A DNA stretch of 64,000 bases from JAJFJD01 sp965228975 (GTDB lineage Bacteria > Pseudomonadota > Alphaproteobacteria > UBA8366): contig OZ245851.1 of the NCBI GenBank assembly GCA_965228975.1, positions 2,108,001 through 2,172,000 of the forward strand, given 5' to 3'. Each line of letters starts with the position of its first letter. Within the stretch, counting starts at the first letter, position 1. Positions 24,391 through 33,221 of the stretch are shown here, piece by piece. The notes beneath the pieces were generated by a model. The model did no database searches, had not been told where the DNA came from, and saw only the letters and a list, made by a program, of their open reading frames with translations. Both the position numbers and the translations under genes were made by a program.

Positions 24391-24579
24391 ATGTTTGGCA
24401 ACATTACGAAGCTTCTCAAGGACGAGTCCGGCGCGACCGCCATTGAATATGGCCTCATCGCGGCGCTCGTCTCGGTTGCGGCTATTGCCGCTCTGACGGC
24501 GATGGGTACTTCGCTGGAAACCATGTTCACTCGCGTTTCGAATGAGCTGGAAGGTGCGGTTAACGGTTCGACCGGTTAG
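24391..24579 (+). CDS. flp: Flp-family type IVb pilin
   Basis: 62 residues, the major pilin of the Tad system. A short basic leader (FGNITKLLKDESG) is followed by ATAIEYGLIAALVSVAAI: cleavage by the prepilin peptidase after Gly, with the Glu-Tyr pair (positions 5-6 of the mature protein in the usual numbering) that defines Flp pilins. The hydrophobic stretch packs the fibre, and the small C-terminal part is surface-exposed. Two stem-loops follow before the prepilin peptidase gene, fitting much higher expression of the pilin than of the machinery. Confidence 0.95.
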   Translation: MFGNITKLLKDESGATAIEYGLIAALVSVAAIAALTAMGTSLETMFTRVSNELEGAVNGSTG

Positions 24580-24595
24580 TCCGCTCTTAGCCATT

Positions 24596-24630
24596 GGCTC
24601 CGGTACGTCCTGCCCACCCCAACCGGAGCC
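24596..24630 (+). terminator. first stem-loop after flp
   Basis: Nine-base perfect stem GGCTCCGGT/ACCGGAGCC (24596-24604 with 24622-24630) with a 17-base loop and TTCT after it. Weak as a terminator, plausible as a 3' stabiliser or attenuator. Confidence 0.45.
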
Positions 24631-24642
24631 TTCTGTGACATC

Positions 24643-24673
24643 CCGGAGCGGCTTGTTCAAAAAGCCGCTCCGG
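24643..24673 (+). terminator. second stem-loop after flp
   Basis: Twelve-base perfect stem (24643-24654 with 24662-24673), seven-base loop, no T-tract. More likely an mRNA-end stabiliser or partial terminator limiting read-through into cpaA than a full stop. Confidence 0.5.
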
Positions 24674-24728
24674 AGTTGTCCATGGCTCGATTTTCATCGT
24701 CGAGACAACTTTTTCGAGGCGATATGCC

Positions 24729-25307
24729 ATGTCTGGCAAACAATGGATGGGTGGCCCTTCAGATTCGGCTCTTGTTGAGCCTGCCCTAGTTCCGACTTCC
24801 TCTGCCGTTATCGAAATAGCCGGCGTCGGGATTCCCCTGACGGCCCAGGCGACGATCCTGCTGTTGTTGGCGGGGATCGTGACCTGGGCCGCCATCAGCG
24901 ATCTGCTGCGCGGAACAATTCCCAATGCGGCCAACACTGCGATGTTCGTCTTGTGGGTCGCCTGGGTGATCAGCGGCGCCGACACGTCGGTCGGCTATTC
25001 ATTTCTGATTGGCGCAGGCGTCTTCGTTTTCGGTGCGGTCCTGTTCCATTTCGGTCAAATGGGCGGCGGCGACGTGAAGATGCTGACCGCCCTCGCAATC
25101 TGGGCGGGGCCGTCGGAATTTCTTGTTTTTCTTATCCAAGTCGCGTTCGCCGGTGGAATTCTCACCATGGCGTGGCTCACACATATGCGGTTCGTCGCGC
25201 CGGCAATCGGCCGGATGCCGGCAAACGATGCCAATCGGTTTGTTCCGTACGGCGTGGCGATCGCCGCCGGTGCGTATCTCATGATCGCCAGGTTGTGGGC
25301 CGGGTGA
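24729..25307 (+). CDS. cpaA: prepilin peptidase CpaA/TadV
   Basis: 192 residues with six hydrophobic segments. It is an aspartyl protease of the type IV prepilin peptidase group: the first Asp is in WAAISDLLRGTIPN and the second in the GGGDVKML motif. CpaA/TadV lacks the N-methylation domain of PilD, matching the short length. It cleaves the leader of Flp and the TadE/F-like pilins in the inner membrane. The N-terminal 35 residues before the first helix are unusually long, and a later start is possible although no better ribosome site was seen. Confidence 0.88.
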   Translation: MSGKQWMGGPSDSALVEPALVPTSSAVIEIAGVGIPLTAQATILLLLAGIVTWAAISDLLRGTIPNAANTAMFVLWVAWVISGADTSVGYSFLIGAGVFVFGAVLFHFGQMGGGDVKMLTALAIWAGPSEFLVFLIQVAFAGGILTMAWLTHMRFVAPAIGRMPANDANRFVPYGVAIAAGAYLMIARLWAG

Positions 25308-25326
25308 TCCGGAGGGGGGATCGAAA

Positions 25327-26295
25327 ATGAACGTTCGAATGATCTTATTGGTTGGTTTTGCGCTGTTGTCCGCGGCCGCCACATTTTTCCTCGCGAAGAC
25401 GTGGATCGATTCGCAGCGTGACGCCATCCGGCGTCAGGCTGAGTCGTTGAAGCCGACGACAACCGAATCCGTGAATGTCCTCGTCGCAAAGGCCGACTTG
25501 CCGTCGGGCCTTATCGTCAAGCGTGATCATATGGAATGGAAGCCGTGGCCCGAAAAAGGCGTCGGCAAGAACTTCCTCATGGAAGGTCGCGACAAGATGG
25601 AAGACGTGGTGGACTCAGTCGTCCGCGGCGGCATCGTGATGGGTGAGCCTATCGTTAAAGGCCGCGTCCTAAAGCCGGGCGACCGAGGGTTCATGGCAGC
25701 CGTTCTGAAGCCCGACATGCGCGCCATTTCGGTCAAGGTGAAGGTCGACAACAGCGTATCCGGTTTCATAAAGCCCGGCGACCATATCGACCTTCTGCTA
25801 TCGCATACTGTAACGCCGACCAACTCGGTGCCGCCCCGGCAACATAAGATCGCCGAGACAATTCTGAGCGACCTCCGGGTCATTGCGGTCGACCAGACAA
25901 GCAACGATCAAAATGGCCAGGCGTCGGTATCCAAGACCATCACGTTGGAAGTCACGCAAAAGCAGTCGGAAATCATCACCGTCGCCAAGAACGTCGGTTC
26001 CCTCTCCTTCGTCCTCCGCAGTCTGCCGCGCGAAAACGCCAAGGCGAATCAAGTCGCGAAGCGGGTCAACCGTCGAAGCCGGACCTGGGATAGCGAAGCC
26101 AGCCGCGTGCTGCCTTCCGTCGGCGGACCTCGGAACCAAATCGAAGTCGTCCGCGGCGTTGAGCAACAGAGTATCTCCATCCCGCTGTTCGGTGGACAGA
26201 ATGGCGGCCTGACAGTCATTCGCCAGGGCCTGAGCACATCGACGACGGCCGGAACCAACGCCGGCGCAGCCGCCGCAGGAGCACTTGCACGATGA
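25327..26295 (+). CDS. cpaB: Flp pilus assembly protein CpaB (RcpC)
   Basis: 322 residues: an N-terminal signal anchor (ILLVGFALLSAAATFFLAKT), then a SAF domain (VLVAKADLPSGLIVKRDHM) and the RcpC/CpaB domain (GDRGFMAAVLKPDMRAISVK in the family's position, with VSGFIKPGDHIDLLLSH). The C-terminus is Ala/Gly/Thr-rich. CpaB sits in the periplasm and helps connect the secretin to the assembly platform. ATG 25327 follows GGAGGGGG. The stop overlaps the cpaC start (ATGA). Confidence 0.93.
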   Translation: MNVRMILLVGFALLSAAATFFLAKTWIDSQRDAIRRQAESLKPTTTESVNVLVAKADLPSGLIVKRDHMEWKPWPEKGVGKNFLMEGRDKMEDVVDSVVRGGIVMGEPIVKGRVLKPGDRGFMAAVLKPDMRAISVKVKVDNSVSGFIKPGDHIDLLLSHTVTPTNSVPPRQHKIAETILSDLRVIAVDQTSNDQNGQASVSKTITLEVTQKQSEIITVAKNVGSLSFVLRSLPRENAKANQVAKRVNRRSRTWDSEASRVLPSVGGPRNQIEVVRGVEQQSISIPLFGGQNGGLTVIRQGLSTSTTAGTNAGAAAAGALAR

Positions 26296-27692
26296 AACGT
26301 CTCTTTAAAATCACAGCATTCCTGCTCGCGCTGCAGATCCTGCCTGCCTATGCGGCAGAGCGGAACACCGCACAGGTCTTGAGCCCGGCGAATACGGTGC
26401 TCGATATCCAAACGAACAAGGGCCAGCTCATTCGACTGTCGCGCGCCGCTTCCGCTGTTTTCGTTGCGGATACTCGGATCGCCGACGTCACGGTTCGGTC
26501 CCCGCGCCTGATTTACCTTTTCGCGAAGGAACCTGGCGAAACGACTCTCTATGCCGTCGATGGCCGCGACCAGATCGTGGTCGCTCAACGGGTGGTCGTG
26601 TCCGCCAATATCGATCGGGTTCAGGACTTGTTCCGAAAACTGCGCCCAAACGCGCCGGTCAGCGTCACCTCGATAGGCAACCGGTTGGTTCTTACCGGGA
26701 CAGTCGATCATATCGATATCGCGGAAGAATTCTCACGCGTTGCGGCCGCTGCCGTCGGCAATCCGGAATTCGTGGTGAATCGAATCCGAGTCTCCCAGCC
26801 GACCCAGGTGAATATCCGCGTAAAGATCGCGGAGGTCAGCCGTGACATCAATAAGAAGCTCGGCTTCAACTGGGAGCTGATCGGGCAAGCAACCGGAGAT
26901 TTGGCGCTCGGTTTCGCCGTCGGATCCGACATCGTTCGACAAGCAGGCTCCTTCATCTTTCCTGCCGATCCGCAAGATCGAATTGTCTCTTCGTTTCAGA
27001 ACAATAGCCTCTCAGCCGATACGGTGATTGAACTGCTGGACGACGAAGGTCTGATCACGGTTCTGGCCGAGCCCAACTTGACCGCCATGTCCGGCGAAAC
27101 GGCGAGTTTCCTGGCCGGCGGTGAGTTTCCGATCCCGGTCGCGCAGGACGGCGGCGTCACGTCGATCGAGTTCCGCCAGTTCGGCGTCGGCCTTTCCTTC
27201 ACGCCGACAATCCTCGGAGAACGGCGGGTCAATTTAAAGGTCCGCCCCGAAGTCAGCCAGTTGAATGCCGCCGGTTCGATTCAGGCCAACGGGTTCAACA
27301 TTCCGTCGTTGACCACGCGGCGCGCTGAAACGACCGTCGAACTCGGCAGTGGCCAGAGTTTCGCGATTGCCGGTCTCTTGCAGAACACGACGAACCAGAA
27401 CCTGTCCGACGTTCCCGGTATTAAGGAGGTTCCTATTCTCGGCGCACTCTTCCGCTCGGACTCGTTCCGCCGACAGGAGAGTGAACTTATGATCGTCGTC
27501 ACCCCATACATCGTCCGACCCACGTCGGCGCGCCTGCCCCTACCCACCGACAACTACGTGCCGCCAAAGGATCTGGAACGGTTCCTCCTCGGCCGTACCC
27601 ACGTCGGCCAACCGCGTAGCAAGCCTTCGGCGCCGCTCGACAGGAACGGCAAGCCTGGTCTCGCGGGTCCCGCTGGCTTCGTCTTGCAGTAG
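26292..27692 (+). CDS. cpaC: Flp pilus secretin CpaC (RcpA)
   Basis: 466 residues: signal peptide (FKITAFLLALQILPAYAAE), a pilus N-domain of the CpaC type (GQLIRLSRAASAVFVADTRI in part), a BON-like segment (RLVLTGTVDHIDIAEEF), and the secretin domain with TVLAEPNLTAMSGETASFL, the amphipathic barrel strands and VPILGALFRSDSFRR. It forms the outer-membrane channel through which the Flp pilus exits. It overlaps cpaB by four bases and is followed after 11 bases by cpaD, its likely partner lipoprotein. Confidence 0.94.
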   Translation: MKRLFKITAFLLALQILPAYAAERNTAQVLSPANTVLDIQTNKGQLIRLSRAASAVFVADTRIADVTVRSPRLIYLFAKEPGETTLYAVDGRDQIVVAQRVVVSANIDRVQDLFRKLRPNAPVSVTSIGNRLVLTGTVDHIDIAEEFSRVAAAAVGNPEFVVNRIRVSQPTQVNIRVKIAEVSRDINKKLGFNWELIGQATGDLALGFAVGSDIVRQAGSFIFPADPQDRIVSSFQNNSLSADTVIELLDDEGLITVLAEPNLTAMSGETASFLAGGEFPIPVAQDGGVTSIEFRQFGVGLSFTPTILGERRVNLKVRPEVSQLNAAGSIQANGFNIPSLTTRRAETTVELGSGQSFAIAGLLQNTTNQNLSDVPGIKEVPILGALFRSDSFRRQESELMIVVTPYIVRPTSARLPLPTDNYVPPKDLERFLLGRTHVGQPRSKPSAPLDRNGKPGLAGPAGFVLQ

Positions 27693-27703
27693 GAGGATTA
27701 GAT

Positions 27704-28345
27704 ATGCGAGGCACGATACAGAAGTTCTCCGTTTTGGCATCCGTCATGCTGCTATCGGCGTGCAACTTCCAGCTCAACGAGCATGTGATGGAAGCCAAGA
27801 ACAGTTACGAGCTGCGCGAGCCGAACCGCGTCGACATGGTCCAATATAGCCATGACGTGAAGTTCTCGGGCGGCAAGACCATACCGACCGACCCCGAATT
27901 CGATCGGCTCGATGCCTTCGTCAATTCCATTCAGATGGGGTACGCGGATCACATCATCCTGAAGGGCAGCGCGCCCGAGCGACGCGAAGTCCTCGCCGCC
28001 TACATCGAGCGGCTCGGCCTTCCCGTCACCATCAAGACGGTACCGGGCAGCAAGTCCGAACGCGCGGCGAACAAGGTCAATGTTCAGGTCGAACGATACG
28101 TCGTCACACCGCCGTCCTGCCCGGATTGGAGCAATTTCGACGGCAACGAGGAACGGAACACCCCCGGCTCCAACTATGGATGTGCCGTGGATTCCAGCCT
28201 TGGCTACATGATCGCCAATCCGCGGGATCTCGTCGAAGGTCAAACACCCGGCCCGGCACTCGGTACGCCGGTCATCGAAGCGCAACGGCGATATCAGACC
28301 GGCAGGGTTACTCGTCCGGCTGCAACTGGCACGGGAGGTCTCTAA
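27704..28345 (+). CDS. cpaD: pilus assembly lipoprotein CpaD
   Basis: 213 residues with a lipoprotein signal: hydrophobic core and lipobox LLSAC (Cys at residue 20). The body matches CpaD: a DPEFDRLDAFVNSIQMGYAD segment in the OmpA-like part (DRLDAFV), and a C-terminal region with CPDWSNFDGNEERN, PGSNYGCAVDSSLGYMIANP (the NYGCA...NLA.MIA.P consensus of the family) holding a probable disulfide pair. It is thought to help place the secretin in the outer membrane. Ribosome site GGAGG 10 bases upstream; the stop shares one base with the cpaE start. Confidence 0.92.
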   Translation: MRGTIQKFSVLASVMLLSACNFQLNEHVMEAKNSYELREPNRVDMVQYSHDVKFSGGKTIPTDPEFDRLDAFVNSIQMGYADHIILKGSAPERREVLAAYIERLGLPVTIKTVPGSKSERAANKVNVQVERYVVTPPSCPDWSNFDGNEERNTPGSNYGCAVDSSLGYMIANPRDLVEGQTPGPALGTPVIEAQRRYQTGRVTRPAATGTGGL

Positions 28346-29541
28346 TGTCAGGGGCTACAGCTAAATCAAACGCGCCCCTATTGGGCGGTGGTAACGGCGA
28401 AGCTCTCGTCTTTACCGACAATCCTGAAATCTGCGACACCGTCGCGCGGATTATCGATACCGGCGCCGTCCAGCGCGTCACCGTGCTGGAAGGCGGCATC
28501 GCCGCGGCGCTGGAGGCGCCCATTCCGGATGCGCCGGTCACGATCGTCGATATCTCGTCGTCACCGGATCCGGTCACCGACGTGGCCATGCTGTCGGAGG
28601 TTGCCCAAGGCCGGATCGTCGGCATGGGCCCTGTCAACGACGTTACCTTCTACCGGACCTTGATCGCCGCCGGCGCATCGGACTATCTGGTCATTCCGCC
28701 GACCGACGACATGTTGATCGACGCGCTGACCCCGCCGAAGGTGGAGGTCGAAGCCGAAGAAACCGAAGACTGCCGGATTATTTCGGTGGTCGGCGCTCGC
28801 GGCGGAGTCGGATCGACAACCGTCTCGGTCAACATGGCCTGGCATCTCGCACACAACTTCGGACAACGGACCGGACTGGTCGATCTGGATCTGCATTTCG
28901 GGACCTGCGCCTTATCACTCGACCTGTTGCCGGGCCGCGGCTTGCGCGACGCACTGGACAATCCGGAACGGATCGATCCGCTCTTCATTGCCAGCGCGAT
29001 GGTGAACGAGAGTGAAAATCTCTTCATCCTCGGCGGCGAAGAGCCGCTCGAGGCCAAGTCCGAGTTGAACGCCTATGCGATCGATCCGTTGATCGCCGCG
29101 TTGCGGGCGAACTTCTCGGCGCTGGTGTTCGATATGCCGAAGTCGGTCGCGATTTCGCATCCGGCGCTTATCCAGGAATCGATGGGTGTTCTTCTGGTCA
29201 CGGACTTCTCCCTCGCCGGAATGCGCGACGTGCTGCGCTTGAAGTCCTTCGTGAAGGATTTCTGTCCCGACACGAAGACGGAGATCGCCGCAATCGGCGC
29301 AAAAGACAAGCGCGGCTCCCTGAGCCAACGCGATTTCGAAAAAGGCATCGAGGGCAAGGTCGATTACGTCATTCCCTTCGATTCGAAACTCGCAACCGAA
29401 GCCGCGAACGGCGGGAAAGCAATCTCCGCCCTGGCCGGCGGCGGAAAGAGCATCGGCAAGGTCATCGCATCGATTACCGAATCGCTCGGCGGAGAACTCG
29501 ACAAGGTTGAGACCAAGAAGAAGGCCTGGTGGAAGAAATGA
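28345..29541 (+). CDS. cpaE: pilus assembly ATPase-like protein CpaE (TadZ)
   Basis: 398 residues: an N-terminal receiver-like domain without phosphoacceptor signature, then a MinD/ParA-like ATPase domain (from about residue 145). The deviant Walker A reads VVGARGGVGSTTVSVN, with Arg and Ser where MinD has the two lysines, a change also known in other CpaE/TadZ proteins. The Walker A' segment is GLVDLDLHFG. These proteins mark the pole or site of pilus assembly. GGGAGG at 28333-28338 sets ATG 28345; the open frame upstream to 28126 lies inside cpaD. The stop overlaps the cpaF start. Confidence 0.93.
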   Translation: MSGATAKSNAPLLGGGNGEALVFTDNPEICDTVARIIDTGAVQRVTVLEGGIAAALEAPIPDAPVTIVDISSSPDPVTDVAMLSEVAQGRIVGMGPVNDVTFYRTLIAAGASDYLVIPPTDDMLIDALTPPKVEVEAEETEDCRIISVVGARGGVGSTTVSVNMAWHLAHNFGQRTGLVDLDLHFGTCALSLDLLPGRGLRDALDNPERIDPLFIASAMVNESENLFILGGEEPLEAKSELNAYAIDPLIAALRANFSALVFDMPKSVAISHPALIQESMGVLLVTDFSLAGMRDVLRLKSFVKDFCPDTKTEIAAIGAKDKRGSLSQRDFEKGIEGKVDYVIPFDSKLATEAANGGKAISALAGGGKSIGKVIASITESLGGELDKVETKKKAWWKK

Positions 29542-31241
29542 GTGAACAGCCGGTCCTAAAGTTTCCGGACGGAGAAGGGTGGAAGGACGGCCTCGCCGTT
29601 TCGCTTGAACGACTGCGCCCGATTATCGAGACGCATATCGACAAGCAGATGGTCGCGAAGCTGTCGCGCGGCGCGTTGGCGCAACAGATTCGCATGATCG
29701 TGTCGAAGAACGCGCCGGGTGTCGGATTGGACCTAAACCTCCTTCAGGAACGGGACCTCGTCACGACCCTAGTCACCGCCCTCGCGGGCCCCGCCCCCGA
29801 AGCGCAGCGGCAGCCGGTTCAAGCACCGCCGCCGCGGCCAAACGGGAATGGCGCCGCACAAGCGAACGGAACCCCGGCCGCAGCGCCGGCACCATCGAAC
29901 GGCGTGACATCGCTCGAGGCGACCAACGGTGCCGCCGCCGTAGACGACGGCATGGACGACGGTCTGCAGATCAGTGCCGCGAGCATGACCAGCGTGCGCG
30001 AGGCCGCGGAGACGATTCGCCCGCTCATGATGGAGCGGATCGACGCCGCCGCCGCCGCAAGCCTGCCGCGCGACGAGTTGATGTCGCAGATCAGCGGGCT
30101 GGTCGGCGAGCTCTTGCTCGAGAACAAGATCCGCCTCAATCAGGTCGAACAACGAAGCCTGGTCACCAACCTCGTCAACGATATGATGGGGCTCGGCCCG
30201 CTCGAACCGTTGCTCGGCGACGTGGACATCACCGAAGTCATGGTGAACGGCCCGAACCAGATCTACGTGGAGCGTAGCGGTAAGCTTGAGCTGACCGACG
30301 TTACCTTCCGCGACCACTCGCATCTGATGAATATCTGTACGCGAATCGTCAGTTGGATCGGCCGCCGCGTCGACGAATCAAGTCCGATGTGTGACGCCCG
30401 TCTGAAAGACGGCAGTCGTGTCAACATCATCATCCCGCCGCTCGCCATCGACGGCGCGTCGATCTCCATTCGTAAGTTTGCCGAGAAGAAGATCACGCTG
30501 GAGAAGATGGTCGAGTTCGGCAGCATGTCGCCCCAGATGATGAAACTGCTGCAGATCGCATCGCGCTGTAAGCTGAACATTCTGATTTCCGGCGGTACCG
30601 GTTCCGGTAAGACGACCCTTCTCAACGCGCTGAGCCGCATGATCGACGGGGGCGAGCGTGTCGTCACCATCGAGGACGCGGCCGAACTGCAATTGCAGCA
30701 GCCGCATGTCGTCCGATTGGAAACGCGACCGGCTAACCTGGAAGGCCAGGGCGAAGTCACGATCCGCGACTTGGTCAAGAACTCGCTGCGTATGCGTCCC
30801 GACCGTATCATCCTCGGTGAGTGTCGTGGCGCCGAAGCGATCGACATGCTTCAGGCCATGAACACGGGCCATGAAGGATCGATGAGCACGGTCCATGCCA
30901 ACAACCCGCGTGAAGCCCTCACCCGACTGGAGAACATGATCAGCATGGCGGGCTTCAACCTCCCGGCCAAGGCGATGCGTATGCAGGTCGCGTCTGCCAT
31001 CGACCTGATCTGCCAGGTCTCGCGTATGCGGGACGGCGGACGGCGCATCACCCATGTCGCCGAGGTTGTCGGTGTCGAAGGTGACATCATCACCATGCAG
31101 GATTTGTATCTCTACAAGTTCAAAGGCGAGGACGCCGGCGGAAAATTGGTTGGCAGTTACGATTCTACCGGGCTGCGACCCAAATTCATGGAGAAAGCCA
31201 GCTACTTCGGACTCGATAAGGCACTTCTGGAGGTCATGTAA
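29538..31241 (+). CDS. cpaF: Tad/type II-IV secretion ATPase CpaF (TadA)
   Basis: 567 residues. An N-terminal helical part, a Pro/Ala/Asn-rich linker (about residues 85-130), then the CpaF core: MGLGPLEPLLGDVDITEVMV, the arginine-rich GRRVDESSPMCDARL, Walker A ISGGTGSGKTTLLNAL, Walker B-like ILGECRGAEA, and SMSTVHANNPREALTRLENM with the conserved His. It powers extension and retraction of the Flp pilus from the cytoplasm. ATG 29538 overlaps the cpaE TGA; a GTG nine bases earlier is not needed. tadB starts on the last base of its stop. Confidence 0.95.
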   Translation: MSEQPVLKFPDGEGWKDGLAVSLERLRPIIETHIDKQMVAKLSRGALAQQIRMIVSKNAPGVGLDLNLLQERDLVTTLVTALAGPAPEAQRQPVQAPPPRPNGNGAAQANGTPAAAPAPSNGVTSLEATNGAAAVDDGMDDGLQISAASMTSVREAAETIRPLMMERIDAAAAASLPRDELMSQISGLVGELLLENKIRLNQVEQRSLVTNLVNDMMGLGPLEPLLGDVDITEVMVNGPNQIYVERSGKLELTDVTFRDHSHLMNICTRIVSWIGRRVDESSPMCDARLKDGSRVNIIIPPLAIDGASISIRKFAEKKITLEKMVEFGSMSPQMMKLLQIASRCKLNILISGGTGSGKTTLLNALSRMIDGGERVVTIEDAAELQLQQPHVVRLETRPANLEGQGEVTIRDLVKNSLRMRPDRIILGECRGAEAIDMLQAMNTGHEGSMSTVHANNPREALTRLENMISMAGFNLPAKAMRMQVASAIDLICQVSRMRDGGRRITHVAEVVGVEGDIITMQDLYLYKFKGEDAGGKLVGSYDSTGLRPKFMEKASYFGLDKALLEVM

Positions 31242-32245
31242 TGGCCGATTTGTCCGGCGGTTTTGGATTGCTTGAGCTTGGGATTCTGGCGGGCGCACTG
31301 CTCATTGCCGGTATGCTGGTGGGCATCGTCATCCTTGTTACGGATGGCCGCCGCCGGAACGAGGCGCGGCGCCTGGAAAACACCCGCAATCGTGCGATGG
31401 GCACCACGATCCTCGACGAAACAGGTGAGCTGGCCAGTGCGGTTCGTCGCGAATCCGAGACCAGCCTCGACGTCTTGGCCAAACGCTTCCTGCCTAAACC
31501 GGATCAGCTTCGCATGCGCCTGCGACGCACCGGACGGGACATCTCGATCGGCAAGTTCGGTCTCGCGATCTTCCTGACGGCGGTGCTTATCGGCACTATC
31601 TGCTGGTTCTTCTTCGGATTTCAACCGGCCTTATCCGTCCTAATGGGCGTCGGTCTCGGGATCTGGATACCGCATATGGCGATCGGGTTCATGATTTCCC
31701 GGCGTCAGGAGAAATTTACAACGCGATTCCCCGAAGGCCTCGACGTTATCGTCCGCGGCCTGCGCGCGGGTCTTCCCATCGCCGAGTCCATCGTTAACGC
31801 CCGCTCCGAGGTGCCGGAACCGGTTCGGACCATATTCTCCAACATCTCGGATGCTGTGAACCTGGGCCAGAATTTGGAAGAAGCGATCGCAGACGCCGCG
31901 AAGGTTCTCGATACGCCGGAACTTAAATTCTTCGCGGTGAGCCTATCGGTTCAACGGGAAACCGGCGGCAACCTTGCCGAAACCCTGTCCAATCTCGCCG
32001 ATATCCTCCGGCGGCGCCGGCAGATGAAACTCAAGGTCAAGGCGATGTCGTCGGAAGCCCGGGCCAGCGCCTACATTATCGGGTCTCTGCCGTTCATCAT
32101 GTTCGGCCTGATCTTCTTCGTTAATACGGGCTACGCGATGGAGCTTTTCACTGATCCCCGAGGCATGGTGATGGTCGGTGTGGGCGGCTTCATGATGGCG
32201 CTTGGTGTCTTCATCATGATCAAGATGGTGAACTTCGAGATATGA
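31241..32245 (+). CDS. tadB: Tad inner-membrane platform protein TadB
   Basis: 334 residues with one N-terminal helix, a paired helix region near residues 105-150 and two C-terminal helices. It holds a T2SSF/GspF-like domain: TRFPEGLDVIVRGLRAGLPI, then FFAVSLSVQRETGGNLAETL and the late SYIIGSLP-like segment (ASAYIIGSLPFIMFG). With TadC it forms the inner-membrane platform on which CpaF acts. It overlaps cpaF by one base and tadC by four. Confidence 0.93.
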   Translation: MADLSGGFGLLELGILAGALLIAGMLVGIVILVTDGRRRNEARRLENTRNRAMGTTILDETGELASAVRRESETSLDVLAKRFLPKPDQLRMRLRRTGRDISIGKFGLAIFLTAVLIGTICWFFFGFQPALSVLMGVGLGIWIPHMAIGFMISRRQEKFTTRFPEGLDVIVRGLRAGLPIAESIVNARSEVPEPVRTIFSNISDAVNLGQNLEEAIADAAKVLDTPELKFFAVSLSVQRETGGNLAETLSNLADILRRRRQMKLKVKAMSSEARASAYIIGSLPFIMFGLIFFVNTGYAMELFTDPRGMVMVGVGGFMMALGVFIMIKMVNFEI

Positions 32246-33219
32246 ATCTTCAAGATTACATACCGTTTGGCCTGCAGGTCGAAGAGCTCATCGCACTGGG
32301 CGCGGCCGTTTTCGTCGCGATCAGCGTCGTCACGGTCTGGCGCACCTTGCTTGAGAAAGCTCCGGCCCAACGCCGTATCAAAGCGATCAGCGATCGCCGG
32401 GCTCAGCTTCGCCAGGACCTAGGAGCGGCCAAGCGCCGGCCGAAGGTTGAAACGCTGAACGTCGCCCGCCGGACGCTGCGGTACTTTAAGCTCATGACCG
32501 GTAAGCCGGTCGAGAACGCCAGCGCCAAGTTGGTTCGCGCCGGCCTGCGGTCCCGCGACGCGGTGACGCTGTTCCTGTTTGCAAAACTATGCCTGCCGGC
32601 CGCGCTCGGAATTGGCGCAGTCGTCTGCATCTATGTCTTGGAAATGTTCAACCTTGGTCCTCAAGGACGCTTGTTCGCCTCGGCCGGTACAGTCCTCATC
32701 GCCTTCTATTTGCCGGACCTCTATATCAAGAACCTGATCGACAAGCGCATGCATCTGCTGACGCGGGCGATGCCGGATATGTTGGACCTTTTGGTGATTT
32801 GCGCCGAGGCCGGTCTGGCCCTGGACAACGCCCTGGTCCGTGTGGCGCGCGAAATCCGCATGAACAGCCCGGAAATGGCCGATGAAATGGAGCTGACGTC
32901 CGCCGAACTCGGCTTCATGTCGGAGCGGCGTATCGCGCTCGAAAACCTTTACAAGCGCACGAATTTGCCCGCGATGCAGGCGCTGGCCAACACGCTCATC
33001 CAAAGTGAGCGGTATGGTACGCCCCTCGCCCAGTCGCTGCGCGTTCTTTCGAAGGAACTGCGGGACGAACGATTGATGAAGGCCGAGGAAAAAGCGGCCC
33101 GGCTGCCGGCAACACTGACCGTACCGATGATGATCTTCATCATGCCGACGCTATTCATCGTCCTTATCGGCCCGGGTATCCTCCGGGCAATCGACGGCCT
33201 CGGCAGTGTGTTGAAATGA
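32242..33219 (+). CDS. tadC: Tad inner-membrane platform protein TadC
   Basis: 325 residues, the second GspF-like platform protein. Seen: an N-terminal helix, a helix pair near residues 113-165, AMPDMLDLLVICAEAGLALD, ALANTLIQSERYGTPLAQSL and a C-terminal IMPTLFIVLIGPGI helix. It is the last gene of the coupled flp-to-tadC series, ending two bases before the convergent tadD gene. Confidence 0.93.
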   Translation: MNLQDYIPFGLQVEELIALGAAVFVAISVVTVWRTLLEKAPAQRRIKAISDRRAQLRQDLGAAKRRPKVETLNVARRTLRYFKLMTGKPVENASAKLVRAGLRSRDAVTLFLFAKLCLPAALGIGAVVCIYVLEMFNLGPQGRLFASAGTVLIAFYLPDLYIKNLIDKRMHLLTRAMPDMLDLLVICAEAGLALDNALVRVAREIRMNSPEMADEMELTSAELGFMSERRIALENLYKRTNLPAMQALANTLIQSERYGTPLAQSLRVLSKELRDERLMKAEEKAARLPATLTVPMMIFIMPTLFIVLIGPGILRAIDGLGSVLK

Positions 33220-33221
33220 CG

